A stretch of DNA of 64,000 bases from Streptomyces sp. NBC_01428 (GCF_036231965.1 NZ_CP109499.1:1550001-1614000); one strand, 5' to 3'. Shown: positions 34,815 to 43,265, counted from the first letter of the stretch. Numbers and translations are program-made. The notes: a model not told the origin generated them from the letters alone.

Positions 34815-35423
34815 TCAGGGCGCGATGGCCCCGAGCAGCGCCCGCGCGCACAGGTCGCGCACCTGGGCGCGGGTCAGTTCGGCACCGCGGAGCCACTCCA
34901 GGCAGACGGCGGTGGTGAAGGCCAGCCAGCCGCGGACGGCGATCCGCAGCTCGGGACGGCTCTCGGGGGCCCAGCCCAGTTCGGGATCGGCGGCGAGCGC
35001 GGCGAGGATCTGCCGCTCCTGCGCCGCCAGCGCCTGCCGGTAGACCTTGCGCACGGCCTGGTCGCCGGCCGCGTCCGCGCGGTGGAAGGCACGGAAGCCG
35101 TGCGCGTGCTCCTCGACGTAGCCGAGGAAGGTGTCGAGGCCGGCCGAGAGCTGCTCACACACCGGGACACCCGGCACGGCCGCGGTCATCCGCAGCATGC
35201 GCCCGCTCTCCCGCTCGACCACGGCCGCGAAGAAGTCCCGCTTCGTCGGGAAGTAGTGGTACAGCAGACCGCGGGAGACCCCGGCGATCTCGGCGACCTG
35301 CTCGATCCACACGTCGTCGTACGGGCTCTCCGAGAAGAGGCGGGCCCCGACCGTGAGGAGTTGCTCGCGGCGCTCCTCGGTACTGAGCCGCCGACGCGCG
35401 CGCTCCCCCTGTGTCCCGGCCAT
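34815..35423 (-). CDS. TetR/AcrR family regulator divergent from P450
   Basis: This 202-residue regulator has a helix-turn-helix, DVWIEQVAEIAGVSRGLLYHYFPTKRDFFAAVVE (about residues 37-70), followed by an alpha-helical ligand domain. The SRGLLYHYFPTKRDF core is canonical TetR. It is divergent from the cytochrome P450, with 109 bp in between containing an inverted pair, so it likely represses the P450 gene. In CYP102-type systems such repressors respond to fatty acids or related hydrophobic inducers, which is an inference here. Confidence 0.88.
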   Translation of the reverse strand: MAGTQGERARRRLSTEERREQLLTVGARLFSESPYDDVWIEQVAEIAGVSRGLLYHYFPTKRDFFAAVVERESGRMLRMTAAVPGVPVCEQLSAGLDTFLGYVEEHAHGFRAFHRADAAGDQAVRKVYRQALAAQERQILAALAADPELGWAPESRPELRIAVRGWLAFTTAVCLEWLRGAELTRAQVRDLCARALLGAIAP

Positions 35424-35444
35424 GCCCGCACTGTACTTGACGTC

Positions 35445-35484
35445 GGTTCAACAACGGGACGACACTGGACGGCGTTATTGAACC
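35445..35484. promoter_or_regulatory. Inverted half-sites between tetR and P450
   Basis: GGTTCAACAACG (35445-35456) recurs inverted as CGTTATTGAACC (35473-35484), 11 of 12 bases complementary, with 16 bp between. The spacing suggests two half-sites for a dimeric repressor or a looped arrangement. Confidence 0.55.
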
Positions 35485-35532
35485 CGCGTACAACAGGTCC
35501 CAACCAGTGGTACCCACAAGGGAGATGGCGTG

Positions 35533-37026
35533 ATGGCGGAGACCAGGGAAGCCGCACCGGCCGCGCTGCCGAAGGGGTTCCGCAGCGCGGAGCTGGGCTG
35601 GCCGGAACTGCGCCGCATCCCGCACCCGCCCCGCCGCGTCCCCCTGGTCGGCGACGTACTCGGCGCCAACGTCCGTTCCCCGCTGCAGGATTCACTGAAG
35701 TTCGGGCGGCAGCTCGGACCGATCTTCCGGCGCAAGGCCTTCAGCAACGAGATCGTCTTCGTGTGGGGCGCGGACCTGGCCGCCGAGCTGGCGGACGAGT
35801 CGCGGTTCGCGAAGCACGTGGGCCTCGGGATCGCCAACCTCCGTCCGGTGGCCGGGGACGGGCTGTTCACCGCCTACAACCACGAGCCCAACTGGCAGTT
35901 GGCGCACGACGTCCTGGCCCCCGGCTTCAGCCGCGAGGCCATGGAGGGCTACCACCCCATGATGCTGGCGGTGACCGAGCGGCTCACGGACCGCTGGGAC
36001 CGCGAACAGGCGGCCGGGCGCGCGGTGGACGTGCCCGGCGACATGACGAAGCTGACCCTGGAGACGATCGCGCGGACCGGCTTCGGCCACGACTTCGCCT
36101 CGTTCGAGCGCTCCCGGCCGCACCCCTTCGTGACGGCGATGGTGGGCACCCTGACCTACGCCCAGCGCCGCAACGTCGTGCCGGTGCCGCTGGCCCCGGT
36201 CCTGCTGCGCGAGGCCTCCCGGCGCAACACCGCCGACATGGCCCTCCTCAACCGCACGGTCGACGCCGTGGTCGCCGCCCGCCGCTCCGGCGGCAGCGGC
36301 CAGGGGGACCTCCTCGACCGCATGCTGGAGACCGCGCACCCGGAGACCGGGGAGCGGCTGACGGCGGAGAACATCCGCCGCCAGGTCATCACCTTCCTGA
36401 TCGCCGGCCACGAGACCACCTCGGGCGCCCTGTCCTTCGCGCTGCACTACCTCGCCCAGAACCCGGACATCGCCGCCCGTGCCCGCGCCGAGGTCGACCG
36501 CGTCTGGGGCGACACCGACCGGCCGGCCTACGACCAGGTCGCCCGCCTCCGGTACGTACGACGGGTCCTCGACGAGTCGCTGCGGCTGTGGCCGACCGCG
36601 CCGGCGTTCGCCCGGGAGGCCCGTCAGGACACCGTGCTGGGCGGCGTCCACCCGATGCGGCAGGGGGCGTGGGCGCTCGTCCTCACGGCGATGCTGCACC
36701 GGGACCCGGCGGTGTGGGGCGCCGACGCCGAGGCGTTCGACCCGGACCGCTTCGACGCCAAGGCCGTACGGGCCCGTCCCGCGCACACCTTCAAGCCGTT
36801 CGGCACCGGGGCGCGGGCCTGCATCGGCCGCCAGTTCGCGCTGCACGAGGCGACCCTCGTCCTCGGCCTGCTGCTGCGCCGCTACGAGGTGCGGCCCGAG
36901 CCGGACTACCGGCTGCGGGTGGCCGAGCGGCTGACCCTGATGCCGGAGGGACTGCGCCTGCGTCTCGACCGCCGCGCCCCGGTGGCGGCGGTGCCGCGGA
37001 CACCGGCGGCGCGGGCCGCCGAGTGA
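35533..37026 (+). CDS. Cytochrome P450, CYP102-like heme domain without reductase
   Basis: The 497-residue monooxygenase contains PPRRVPLVGDVLG near the N-terminus, the I-helix LIAGHETTSGALS (Glu294 with Thr295/Thr296 for oxygen activation), the ExxR DESLRLWPT, and the heme loop FGTGARACIGRQFA with proximal Cys430. The similarity is to the heme half of the CYP102 (P450BM3-like) family, which hydroxylates fatty acids. The usual diflavin reductase half is absent, so a separate reductase must supply electrons. The ATG at 35533 has GGAG 8 nt upstream; a GTG at 35530 is in frame. Confidence 0.9.
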   Translation: MAETREAAPAALPKGFRSAELGWPELRRIPHPPRRVPLVGDVLGANVRSPLQDSLKFGRQLGPIFRRKAFSNEIVFVWGADLAAELADESRFAKHVGLGIANLRPVAGDGLFTAYNHEPNWQLAHDVLAPGFSREAMEGYHPMMLAVTERLTDRWDREQAAGRAVDVPGDMTKLTLETIARTGFGHDFASFERSRPHPFVTAMVGTLTYAQRRNVVPVPLAPVLLREASRRNTADMALLNRTVDAVVAARRSGGSGQGDLLDRMLETAHPETGERLTAENIRRQVITFLIAGHETTSGALSFALHYLAQNPDIAARARAEVDRVWGDTDRPAYDQVARLRYVRRVLDESLRLWPTAPAFAREARQDTVLGGVHPMRQGAWALVLTAMLHRDPAVWGADAEAFDPDRFDAKAVRARPAHTFKPFGTGARACIGRQFALHEATLVLGLLLRRYEVRPEPDYRLRVAERLTLMPEGLRLRLDRRAPVAAVPRTPAARAAE

Positions 37027-37035
37027 GGGGCCCGC

Positions 37036-37881
37036 TCAGTCCGCGGGAGTCCAGTGGCCGGGGCGGGTGAGGGACTCCGGGAGCCGGGTGCCGGCGCTGC
37101 CGCGGGCCCCGTTCAGCTGCGGCTGGGTGAGGAAGAAGGCCCCGGTCAGATCGGCGTCGGTGAGATCCGTGTCGCGGAGGTCCGCACCGATCAGGTCGGC
37201 GCCGCGCAGATCCGCGCCCGTCAGGTCGGCGGCGATGAGGTAGGCGCCGCGCAGGCTGACGCCCCGCAGGTCGGCGCCCTTGAGGCGGGCGCCCATCAGG
37301 TCGGCGCCCCGGCGGTCCTTCTTCTTGCCGCGCCCGGTCCCCGCGCGCACCAGGTCGCTCGTGCGCAGCAGCAGCTCGTTGACCTTCTGCCGGTGCGCGC
37401 CCACGTCCAGGGCGCCCAGTTCGTCGGGGGTCAGCCGCGCCAGTTCCTCGGTCCGGTCGAGCAGCCGGCGGACGTCGGCGTGCACCGGTCGGGCGGCGGG
37501 CAGGGCCAGGGCCTCGTTCAGGTACCAGAGCAGTTCGTGGAGCTGACGGACGACGGGGAAGACGTCGAACATCTGCCGGGCGTGCTCCGGGGAACCGGAC
37601 CGCCAGTCGACACCGCCGTAGGTCTCCTGGGAGACCCGCTGTCCGGCGCCGAAGCAGTCGTACACCGTGCAGCCGGTGAAGCCGGTCTCCCGCAGGCGGG
37701 TGTGGATGCCGCAGCGGAAGTCGTCCGCCAGGTTGGGGCAGGGCTTCCCGGCGTCCTTGTCGATCGCGAAGTCCGCCGACCGGGAGAAGGGCAGGGCGAC
37801 GCAGCAGAGCCCGAAGCACTGGCCGCAGTCGGCCCGCAGTGCCGGGCGTGGGTCCTGGGCCGTGGTTCCGTCGTCTCGCAT
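37036..37881 (-). CDS. Pentapeptide-repeat protein with Cys-rich N-terminal domain
   Basis: The 281-residue protein combines two parts. The N-terminus, DCGQCFGLCCVALPFSRS, then CPNLADDFRCGIHTRLRETGFTGCTVYDCFGAGQ, has a cluster of Cys residues like zinc/iron-chelating CxxCxxxCC (YkgJ-like) domains. The C-terminus has pentapeptide repeats: RGADLMGARLKGADLRGVSL, then continuous A(D/N)LxG units up to AFFLTQPQLNGARG (about residues 190-262), which would form a right-handed quadrilateral helix. The middle helical stretch (about 100-180) links them. Its function is unknown; pentapeptide repeats often mimic DNA. Start at 37881 has no clear ribosome site. Confidence 0.82.
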   Translation of the reverse strand: MRDDGTTAQDPRPALRADCGQCFGLCCVALPFSRSADFAIDKDAGKPCPNLADDFRCGIHTRLRETGFTGCTVYDCFGAGQRVSQETYGGVDWRSGSPEHARQMFDVFPVVRQLHELLWYLNEALALPAARPVHADVRRLLDRTEELARLTPDELGALDVGAHRQKVNELLLRTSDLVRAGTGRGKKKDRRGADLMGARLKGADLRGVSLRGAYLIAADLTGADLRGADLIGADLRDTDLTDADLTGAFFLTQPQLNGARGSAGTRLPESLTRPGHWTPAD

Positions 37882-38008
37882 ACGGTCCAGCGTACTGAGC
37901 GCGGCCTCATGCCCTGAACTGCGTCGACGTCCCGGACACGCGTCTCCCGCGCCGATCGCCGCGGTGACTGTCTGGATGTTTGACGGCACACCGGGTATCG
38001 AGGGGGCC

Positions 38009-38914
38009 ATGGATCCCACCGCCGGGCTGCCCGGTCTCCCCGCCCCTCCCCCGCTGGGCGCGAGTGCCCTGCCGGCCGGGACGTTCGACGGCTCGCTGGT
38101 GCTCGTCACCGGGGGTGGCACCGGGCTCGGGCGGGCCGTCGCCGCGGAGTTCGCCCGGCTCGGCGCCGACCTGCTGATCGTGAGCCGACGCGAGCGCCAT
38201 CTCGGCCCGGCGCGAGCGGAGTTGGCGAAGCTGGGCACCCGGGTGGCGTCCGCGGTGTGCGACATCCGGGACCCGCGGCGGATCGCCGAGGTCTTCGACT
38301 CCCACTCGCTGCCCGACGTACTGGTGAACAACGCGGCCGCCAACTTCCCCGTGCCCACCGAGGACATGTCGCCGAACGCCTGGCAGGCGGTCGTCGACAT
38401 CACTCTGACGGGAACGTTCCTGATGACCCGTGAGTTCGGGCGCCGGCACCTCGCGGCGGGGACACCGGGGTCGGTCATCGACGTCGGCGCCTCGTACGCC
38501 TGGACGGGCGGACCGGGGTTCGCGCACAGCGCGGCGGCGAAGGCGGGGGTGGAGAGCCTGGTGCGGACGCTCGCCGTGGAGTGGGGCCCGTACGGCATCC
38601 AGGTCAACGGGCTGGTGCCCGGGCTGATGCCGCACACCGACATGAGCGAGGACATCCGCGGCAACCTCGCCCGGGCCGAGGACGCCACGGAGTCCGCCGG
38701 ACCGGACGGACACGACCGGCGCCAGCCCGCGCTGCGGGTCGGCGCCCCTCGCGAACTCGGCTGGGCGGCGACCTTCCTGGCCTCCCCCTACGCCCGTTTC
38801 ATCACCGGCCACACCCTCGTCGTGGACGGCGCCAACTGGCAGCGCAGGGGGCTCGTCAGCCCTCCGGTGACACCGGTGCGGGAGCAGCTGGGGCGCGGCC
38901 CCTTCACCGGCTGA
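38009..38914 (+). CDS. SDR similar to 2,4-dienoyl-CoA reductase, catalytic Tyr replaced
   Basis: The 301-residue protein has the SDR glycine motif VLVTGGGTGLGRAVAAEFARLGA (about residues 31-53), NNAAANFPVP and GSVIDVGASYAWTGGPGFAHSAAAKAGVESLVRTLAVEWGPYGIQVNGLVPG. The Lys of the catalytic tetrad is preceded by Ser, not by Tyr at -4 (HSAAAK). This matches 2,4-dienoyl-CoA reductases, where the Tyr comes from elsewhere. LAVEWGPYGI is characteristic of that branch. The ATG has AGGGGG 2 nt upstream. Only 3 nt separate its stop from the convergent ECF41 sigma gene. Confidence 0.85.
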   Translation: MDPTAGLPGLPAPPPLGASALPAGTFDGSLVLVTGGGTGLGRAVAAEFARLGADLLIVSRRERHLGPARAELAKLGTRVASAVCDIRDPRRIAEVFDSHSLPDVLVNNAAANFPVPTEDMSPNAWQAVVDITLTGTFLMTREFGRRHLAAGTPGSVIDVGASYAWTGGPGFAHSAAAKAGVESLVRTLAVEWGPYGIQVNGLVPGLMPHTDMSEDIRGNLARAEDATESAGPDGHDRRQPALRVGAPRELGWAATFLASPYARFITGHTLVVDGANWQRRGLVSPPVTPVREQLGRGPFTG

Positions 38915-38917
38915 CCG

Positions 38918-39817
38918 TCACTCCCCCGGCCCCGCGAGTCCGAGCCGGGCGAGCCGCTCGGGGTCGGCGAGGATGTGCAGGGCGACGATCCTGCCGTCGA
39001 CGACGGTGATCCCCATGACCGACAGCGGCCGCCCGTCGACGCGGGCGACGACGCCGGCCTCCCCGTTGACCAGCACCGGCTGCGAACTCGCCGCGAACCG
39101 GGAGAAGGTGAGGGCCTGCCGGGCCACCGCCGCCGCCCCGCGGACGAGCTTGGAGGCGGCCGCGCCGCCGACGTGCGGTCCGGAGTCGGCCCGCAGCACG
39201 ACGTCGGGGTCGAGGACGGCGAGCAGCGCCTCGAAGTCCCCGGCGCGGGAGGCGGCGAGGAAGGCGTCGAGGACCTTCTTCTGCCGGGTGACGTCGCGTT
39301 CGGGTTCGGGGGCGTCCGCCTTGACGCGGCGGCGGGCCCGGCTCGCGAGCTGGCGGGTGGCCGCGGTCGACCGGCCCACGATCGGCGCGATGTCGTCGAA
39401 GGGCACCGCGAACAGGTCGTGCAGCACGAACGCGAGCCGTTCCGCGGGTTCCAGCGCCTCCAGGACGACGAGGAGGGCGAGTCCGACGGAGTCGGCGAGG
39501 AGCACCTCCTGCTCGGGGTCGATCCGCTCCAGGGAGCCGATCACCGGGTCGGGCACGAACGTGCCGGCGTGCTCCAGCGGATCCTCGCGGCGGGCGGTGC
39601 GGGAGCGCAGCATGTCGAGGCAGATCCGGCCGACGACGGTGGTCAGCCAGCCGCCCAGGTTCCTGATCTCGTCCGGGTCGGTGCGGCCGAGTCTGAGCCA
39701 GGCCTCCTGGACGGCGTCGTCGGCCTCGCTCAGCGATCCGAGCATCCGGTAGGCCACCGCTCTCAGATGCCCGCGCTGTTCCTCGAACCGGTCCGCGAGA
39801 AGGTCGCTGTCGGCCAT
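38918..39817 (-). CDS. ECF41-like (SigJ-type) RNA polymerase sigma factor
   Basis: The 299-residue protein has sigma-70 region 2 (FEEQRGHLRAVAYRMLGSLSEADDAVQEAWLRL, and WLTTVVGRICLDMLRSRTARRE) and region 4 (AFVLHDLFAVPFDDIAPIVGRSTAATRQLASRARRRV). The last about 110 residues are a SnoaL-like (NTF2 fold) domain. Such long ECF41 factors use that C-terminal domain as a built-in regulator instead of an anti-sigma factor. Their usual partner is a neighbouring oxidoreductase, epimerase or decarboxylase, and here an SDR lies next door. No clear ECF41 promoter motif was seen upstream. Confidence 0.88.
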   Translation of the reverse strand: MADSDLLADRFEEQRGHLRAVAYRMLGSLSEADDAVQEAWLRLGRTDPDEIRNLGGWLTTVVGRICLDMLRSRTARREDPLEHAGTFVPDPVIGSLERIDPEQEVLLADSVGLALLVVLEALEPAERLAFVLHDLFAVPFDDIAPIVGRSTAATRQLASRARRRVKADAPEPERDVTRQKKVLDAFLAASRAGDFEALLAVLDPDVVLRADSGPHVGGAAASKLVRGAAAVARQALTFSRFAASSQPVLVNGEAGVVARVDGRPLSVMGITVVDGRIVALHILADPERLARLGLAGPGE

Positions 39818-39867
39818 CGGTCCCCCTGACTCGTCGTACGTGCCGGTGACCGATCAAAACATGCCGG

Positions 39868-40701
39868 TCACTTCCCCTCGAAGCAGGGCGCGCGGCGGGC
39901 CCCCTTGGCGGCGTATCCCTCTGCCGCGTCCTCGGAGGTCAGGGTGAGCGCGGCCGAGAGGGCCGTGCGGTCGAGGGCCGCCGTCAGGCCGGCGTCGGCG
40001 AAGGCGTCGATGTCCCGCTTGACGGCCTGCACGGCGAGGGGCCCGTTCGCCGCGATCTCGGCGGCGACGGCGCGGGACATGGTATCCAACTCGCCTTCTT
40101 CAGCCACGAGTTGAACGAGGTGGAGGCGCTCGGCCGTGGCCGCGTCCAGACGCCGCCCGGTCAGTGCGAGGAACTTCGCCCAGCCGGCGCCCGCCTCGCG
40201 CGCGATCCGCAGGTCGCCGCCCGCGTCGACGGCGAGGCCCAACTGGGCCTCGGGCAGGGCGAACACGGCGTCGGCGCAGGCGACGCGGACGTCCGCCATC
40301 AGGGCGAGCTCGAAGCCGAACCCGAGGCAGTGGCCCTGGACGGCGGCGACGACGGGCTGCGGGAGCGACGCGAAGGCGGCGAAGCGTTCGTGGGCCCAGC
40401 GGATGCCCTCGTAGTAGGCGCGGGTGCGCTCGGCGCCCGAGCGGCCGGTGATCGCGCCGCCCGGTGCCGTCACGTCGATGCCCGCGCAGAAGGACCGGCC
40501 CTCGGCCCGGAGCAGGACGACCCGGATCGCCGGGTCGAAGCGGATCCGGTCGGCGAACAGGCCGAGTTGGCGGGTGGACTCCCAGCTCCACGCGTTGAGC
40601 TTCGCGGGCCGGCACAGGGTGAGGACGCCGACGCCGTCCTCGACGTCCAGCCGCAGCCGTTCCTCGCCCTGCGGAATGTCCGTGCGTGTGGTGTCGATCA
40701 T
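39868..40701 (-). CDS. Enoyl-CoA hydratase/isomerase family protein
   Basis: The 277-residue crotonase-fold enzyme has the oxyanion-hole motifs RAEGRSFCAGIDVTAPGG and VQGHCLGFGFELALMADVRVA, then FALPEAQLGLAVDAGGDLRIAREAG with the catalytic-region Glu (PEAQLG). It would hydrate enoyl-CoA or process another CoA thioester. The ATG has GAGGGGG 5 nt upstream. The gene precedes an operator-like palindrome (40718-40736). The nearby 2,4-dienoyl-CoA-reductase-like SDR suggests a link to fatty-acid or aromatic CoA metabolism, as an inference only. Confidence 0.88.
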   Translation of the reverse strand: MIDTTRTDIPQGEERLRLDVEDGVGVLTLCRPAKLNAWSWESTRQLGLFADRIRFDPAIRVVLLRAEGRSFCAGIDVTAPGGAITGRSGAERTRAYYEGIRWAHERFAAFASLPQPVVAAVQGHCLGFGFELALMADVRVACADAVFALPEAQLGLAVDAGGDLRIAREAGAGWAKFLALTGRRLDAATAERLHLVQLVAEEGELDTMSRAVAAEIAANGPLAVQAVKRDIDAFADAGLTAALDRTALSAALTLTSEDAAEGYAAKGARRAPCFEGK

Positions 40702-40717
40702 CCGTGCCCCCTCAGGT

Positions 40718-40736
40718 TTCTGACAGGTCGTCAGAA
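40718..40736. promoter_or_regulatory. TetR-type palindrome upstream of enoyl-CoA hydratase
   Basis: TTCTGAC-AGGTC-GTCAGAA has perfect 7-bp arms and a 5-bp spacer, 17 bp from the hydratase start. This TCTGAC-based palindrome resembles sites of TetR-type regulators of acyl-CoA metabolism. No such regulator is adjacent. Confidence 0.6.
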
Positions 40737-40805
40737 TCCTAAGGGGGTGGGAGGACCGGACGTCAGGGGGCGTCGCGGGACACGGAAACGGTGGGGCCGG
40801 GACCG

Positions 40806-42107
40806 TCAGACGTCGTCGCGGGTGAGCGCGAGCAGCCGGTCCAGGACGCGCGGGCCGCCGGCCCGGACGCCGTCGTGCTCGAACTCGTCGGTCACCCAGG
40901 TGCGCAGTCCGCGCACGGACCGCGCGGTCTCGAGCGCGTGCCCGGTGTCCACGTACATGTCGTCGTGGTAGACCGCCGCCGCGACCGGCACCTCGTTGGC
41001 GGCGAGCCGGGCCCGGTCGTACAGCGGCGCCCAGTCGGTGCGGGCCGCCAGCTCCTCGGCGGTCTCCCGCAGGGGGCGCAGCGCCGGGTCGGTCTCGAAC
41101 ATCCAGGGGTGCACGGACTCGCCGGTGAACAGCAGCGGCCCGTCGTTCGCGAGGGTCTTGGCGGCGTCGAACTGCGGGAACTCGGCGCGCACCCGCTCGG
41201 CGGACCAGGCGGTGGGGCGGCCGTCCTGGGCGTAGATGACCTCGTGGACCAGCGCGTACAGGGGGTGCCCCGCGTACGACAGAAGCCCCTGGACCTCTTC
41301 CTGGAAGGCGTCGGAGAGCGCCGGACCCTGCGGGGTGCGCACGAAGGCGTCCTCCAGCAGGTAGTGCAGGCGGTGGCTGCCCTCGCTGCCACCGAGGAGG
41401 ATGCCCAGCGACTGGAAGGCCTCGACGGTCAGGCGGTAGCCGCCGCTGAGGACCGGCTCGTGCTGGAGCACGTGCTCGGCGATCCGGCGGGCGCGCTCGA
41501 CGTCCTGCGGGTAGCGCGCGTAGTGCGCGGCGACCTTGCGCTCGATGCGCGGGTAGGCGGCGCGGTAGACGTCGTCGGCGTGCCCGTCGAGGGTGGGCAG
41601 CCCGCCGGTGACGAGGGCGGCGCTCAACCCCTCGGGGGCGCTGGACAGGTAGTGCACCGTGCAGAAGCCGCCGAAGCTCTGACCGAGGACCGTCCAGGGC
41701 GCGCCGCCGGTGAGCCGGCGGCGGATGGTCTCGCAGTCGCGGACGATGGAGTCGGCGCGGAAGAGCGCGAGGTAGGCGGCCTGCTCGCGGGGACCGCCGC
41801 GCAGCGGGAGGGTCTGCCGGTTGGCGGGCGTGGAGTGACCGGTGCCGCGCTGGTCGAGCAGCAGGACGCGGAACTCCTCCAGGGCCCGGCCGAGCCAGGC
41901 CTGCCGTCCGACGAAACGATTCGCCCCGAAGCCGGGGCCGCCCTGGAGGTAGACCAGCCAGGGCAGCTCCTGCCCCGCCTTGTCGCTCGCGACGACCTCG
42001 CGGGCGAAGAGCTCGATGGTCTCCCCGTCCGGGCGGTCGTGGTCGAGGGGCACGGTGAAGCGGTGGTCGGTGAGGACGACACCGGGCTGGCGGTAGCTGA
42101 GGGTCAA
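40806..42107 (-). CDS. Alpha/beta hydrolase, prolyl-aminopeptidase-like
   Basis: The 433-residue protein resembles the proline iminopeptidase (S33) family. WLVYLQGGPGFGANRFVG is the oxyanion-loop GGPG signature, RVLLLDQRGTGHSTPA the typical strand 4, and VLGQSFGGFCTVHYLSSAP carries the nucleophile Ser in GQSFGG. The C-terminal DMYVDTGHALETARSVRGLRTWVTDEFEHDGVRAGG supplies the Asp/His region. Start is a TTG at 42107 after GGAGTCCCG. It is cytoplasmic, with no signal peptide, and may cleave N-terminal proline or a related peptide. Confidence 0.88.
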   Translation of the reverse strand: MTLSYRQPGVVLTDHRFTVPLDHDRPDGETIELFAREVVASDKAGQELPWLVYLQGGPGFGANRFVGRQAWLGRALEEFRVLLLDQRGTGHSTPANRQTLPLRGGPREQAAYLALFRADSIVRDCETIRRRLTGGAPWTVLGQSFGGFCTVHYLSSAPEGLSAALVTGGLPTLDGHADDVYRAAYPRIERKVAAHYARYPQDVERARRIAEHVLQHEPVLSGGYRLTVEAFQSLGILLGGSEGSHRLHYLLEDAFVRTPQGPALSDAFQEEVQGLLSYAGHPLYALVHEVIYAQDGRPTAWSAERVRAEFPQFDAAKTLANDGPLLFTGESVHPWMFETDPALRPLRETAEELAARTDWAPLYDRARLAANEVPVAAAVYHDDMYVDTGHALETARSVRGLRTWVTDEFEHDGVRAGGPRVLDRLLALTRDDV

Positions 42108-42239
42108 CGGGACTCCCGGGACGTACGGATTTCAGGCTGTCCCAGTTGAGCACATGTGCCCCCGCCCGCGGAGCCCGGGATCAGGACAACGGACTGAACA
42201 GTGACTCAGCAGTCCGGTGACGGAGAACTGAACGGCCGC

Positions 42240-43265
42240 TCAGCGCGCGGCCAGGCTGGAGTGGCGTACGACCAGCTCGGGCTGGAGGACCACACGCCGG
42301 TGTTCGTGCGGCGTGGGCGCGGTCTCCGCCTCGATCTCCTCCAGGAGCAGCTCGGCGGCGAGGGCGCCCATGGTCATGGCGGGCTGGCGGACGGAGGTGA
42401 GCGGGACGGCCGCCGCCGCGGCGAACTCGATGTCGTCGTAGCCGACGATGGCGAGGTCGCCGGGGACACCGACACCGGCCGCGTACATGGCCTGCAGGAC
42501 GCCGAGCGCGAGCAGGTCGTTGGCGCAGAAGACGGCGGTGGGGCGCTCGGCGAGGCCGAGGAGGCGTGCTCCCGCGTCCCGTCCGGCGGCGACGTCGAGC
42601 CGCTCGGTGGGCAGCTCGCGGAGGTTGCCGGGGCCGAGGCCGGCCTCGGCCAGCGCGTTCAGCGCGCCGGTGCGGCGGTCCCGGACCTGGTTCAGCCCGG
42701 GCGGTCCGCTGACATACGCGATCGAACGGTGTCCCGCGTCCACGAGGTGCCGGACGGCCAGGGCGCCGCCCGCCACGTCGTCCACCGAGACGGAGCACTC
42801 GGTGGTGCCCACGGCGACCCGGTCGACCAGGACGAAGGGGATGCCGTTGCGGCGGAACGCCTCGATGTTGCGGCCGCTCGCGTCGCTCGGCGTCAGCAGC
42901 ACGCCGCGCACCCGCTGCTCCGCGAAGAGCGACAGGTAGTCGGCCTCCTCGCTGGGGCTCTGCGCGCTGTTGCAGACCATCACGCCGAGCCCGGCGTCCC
43001 GGGCGGCGCGCTCGGCGCCCCGGGCGACGTCCACGAAGAAGGGGTTGCCCATGTCGAGGACGAGCAGTCCCATGATCCGGCTGCGCCCGGCGCGGAGTTG
43101 GCGGGCCGACTCGCTGCGCACATAGCCGAGCCGGTCGATGGCGGACAGGACGCGGGCCCGCGTCTCGGAGGCCACCGAGTCGGGGCGGTTGATGACGTTC
43201 GAGACCGTGCCGACGGAGACTCCGGCTGCACGGGCGACGTCCTTGATACCCACCGACTGGGCCAT
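42240..43265 (-). CDS. LacI family repressor, probable rhamnose regulator
   Basis: The 341-residue protein has the LacI helix-turn-helix IKDVARAAGVSVGTVSNVINRPDSVASETRARVLSAI (about residues 7-43) followed by a periplasmic-binding-protein-like ligand domain (MGLLVLDMGNPFFVDVARGAERAARDAGLGVMVCNSAQSP, then VLLTPSDASG). It is encoded just downstream of the rhamnose transport genes and is the only LacI protein in this part. TGAAA palindromes before both rhamnose operons fit a LacI dimer. Rhamnose or its phosphate is the likely inducer. A large hairpin separates it from rhaM. Confidence 0.88.
   Translation of the reverse strand: MAQSVGIKDVARAAGVSVGTVSNVINRPDSVASETRARVLSAIDRLGYVRSESARQLRAGRSRIMGLLVLDMGNPFFVDVARGAERAARDAGLGVMVCNSAQSPSEEADYLSLFAEQRVRGVLLTPSDASGRNIEAFRRNGIPFVLVDRVAVGTTECSVSVDDVAGGALAVRHLVDAGHRSIAYVSGPPGLNQVRDRRTGALNALAEAGLGPGNLRELPTERLDVAAGRDAGARLLGLAERPTAVFCANDLLALGVLQAMYAAGVGVPGDLAIVGYDDIEFAAAAAVPLTSVRQPAMTMGALAAELLLEEIEAETAPTPHEHRRVVLQPELVVRHSSLAAR

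Noticed and set aside
39846..39871. Inverted GTGACCG/CGGTCAC pair upstream of the ECF41-like gene.
   Set aside because: It overlaps the stop codon of the enoyl-CoA hydratase and does not match the ECF41 promoter pattern, so it was not called a regulatory site.
40702..42153. An apparent N-terminal extension of the enoyl-CoA hydratase giving a 761-residue protein.
   Set aside because: The extra part is an out-of-frame reading of the alpha/beta hydrolase gene; ribosome site and family length support the start at 40701.
42154..42239. Inverted CGGACT/AGTCCG pair near 42190-42217.
   Set aside because: The arms are only 6 bp with a long loop, and the site is downstream of the LacI gene, so neither an operator nor a terminator call is well supported.
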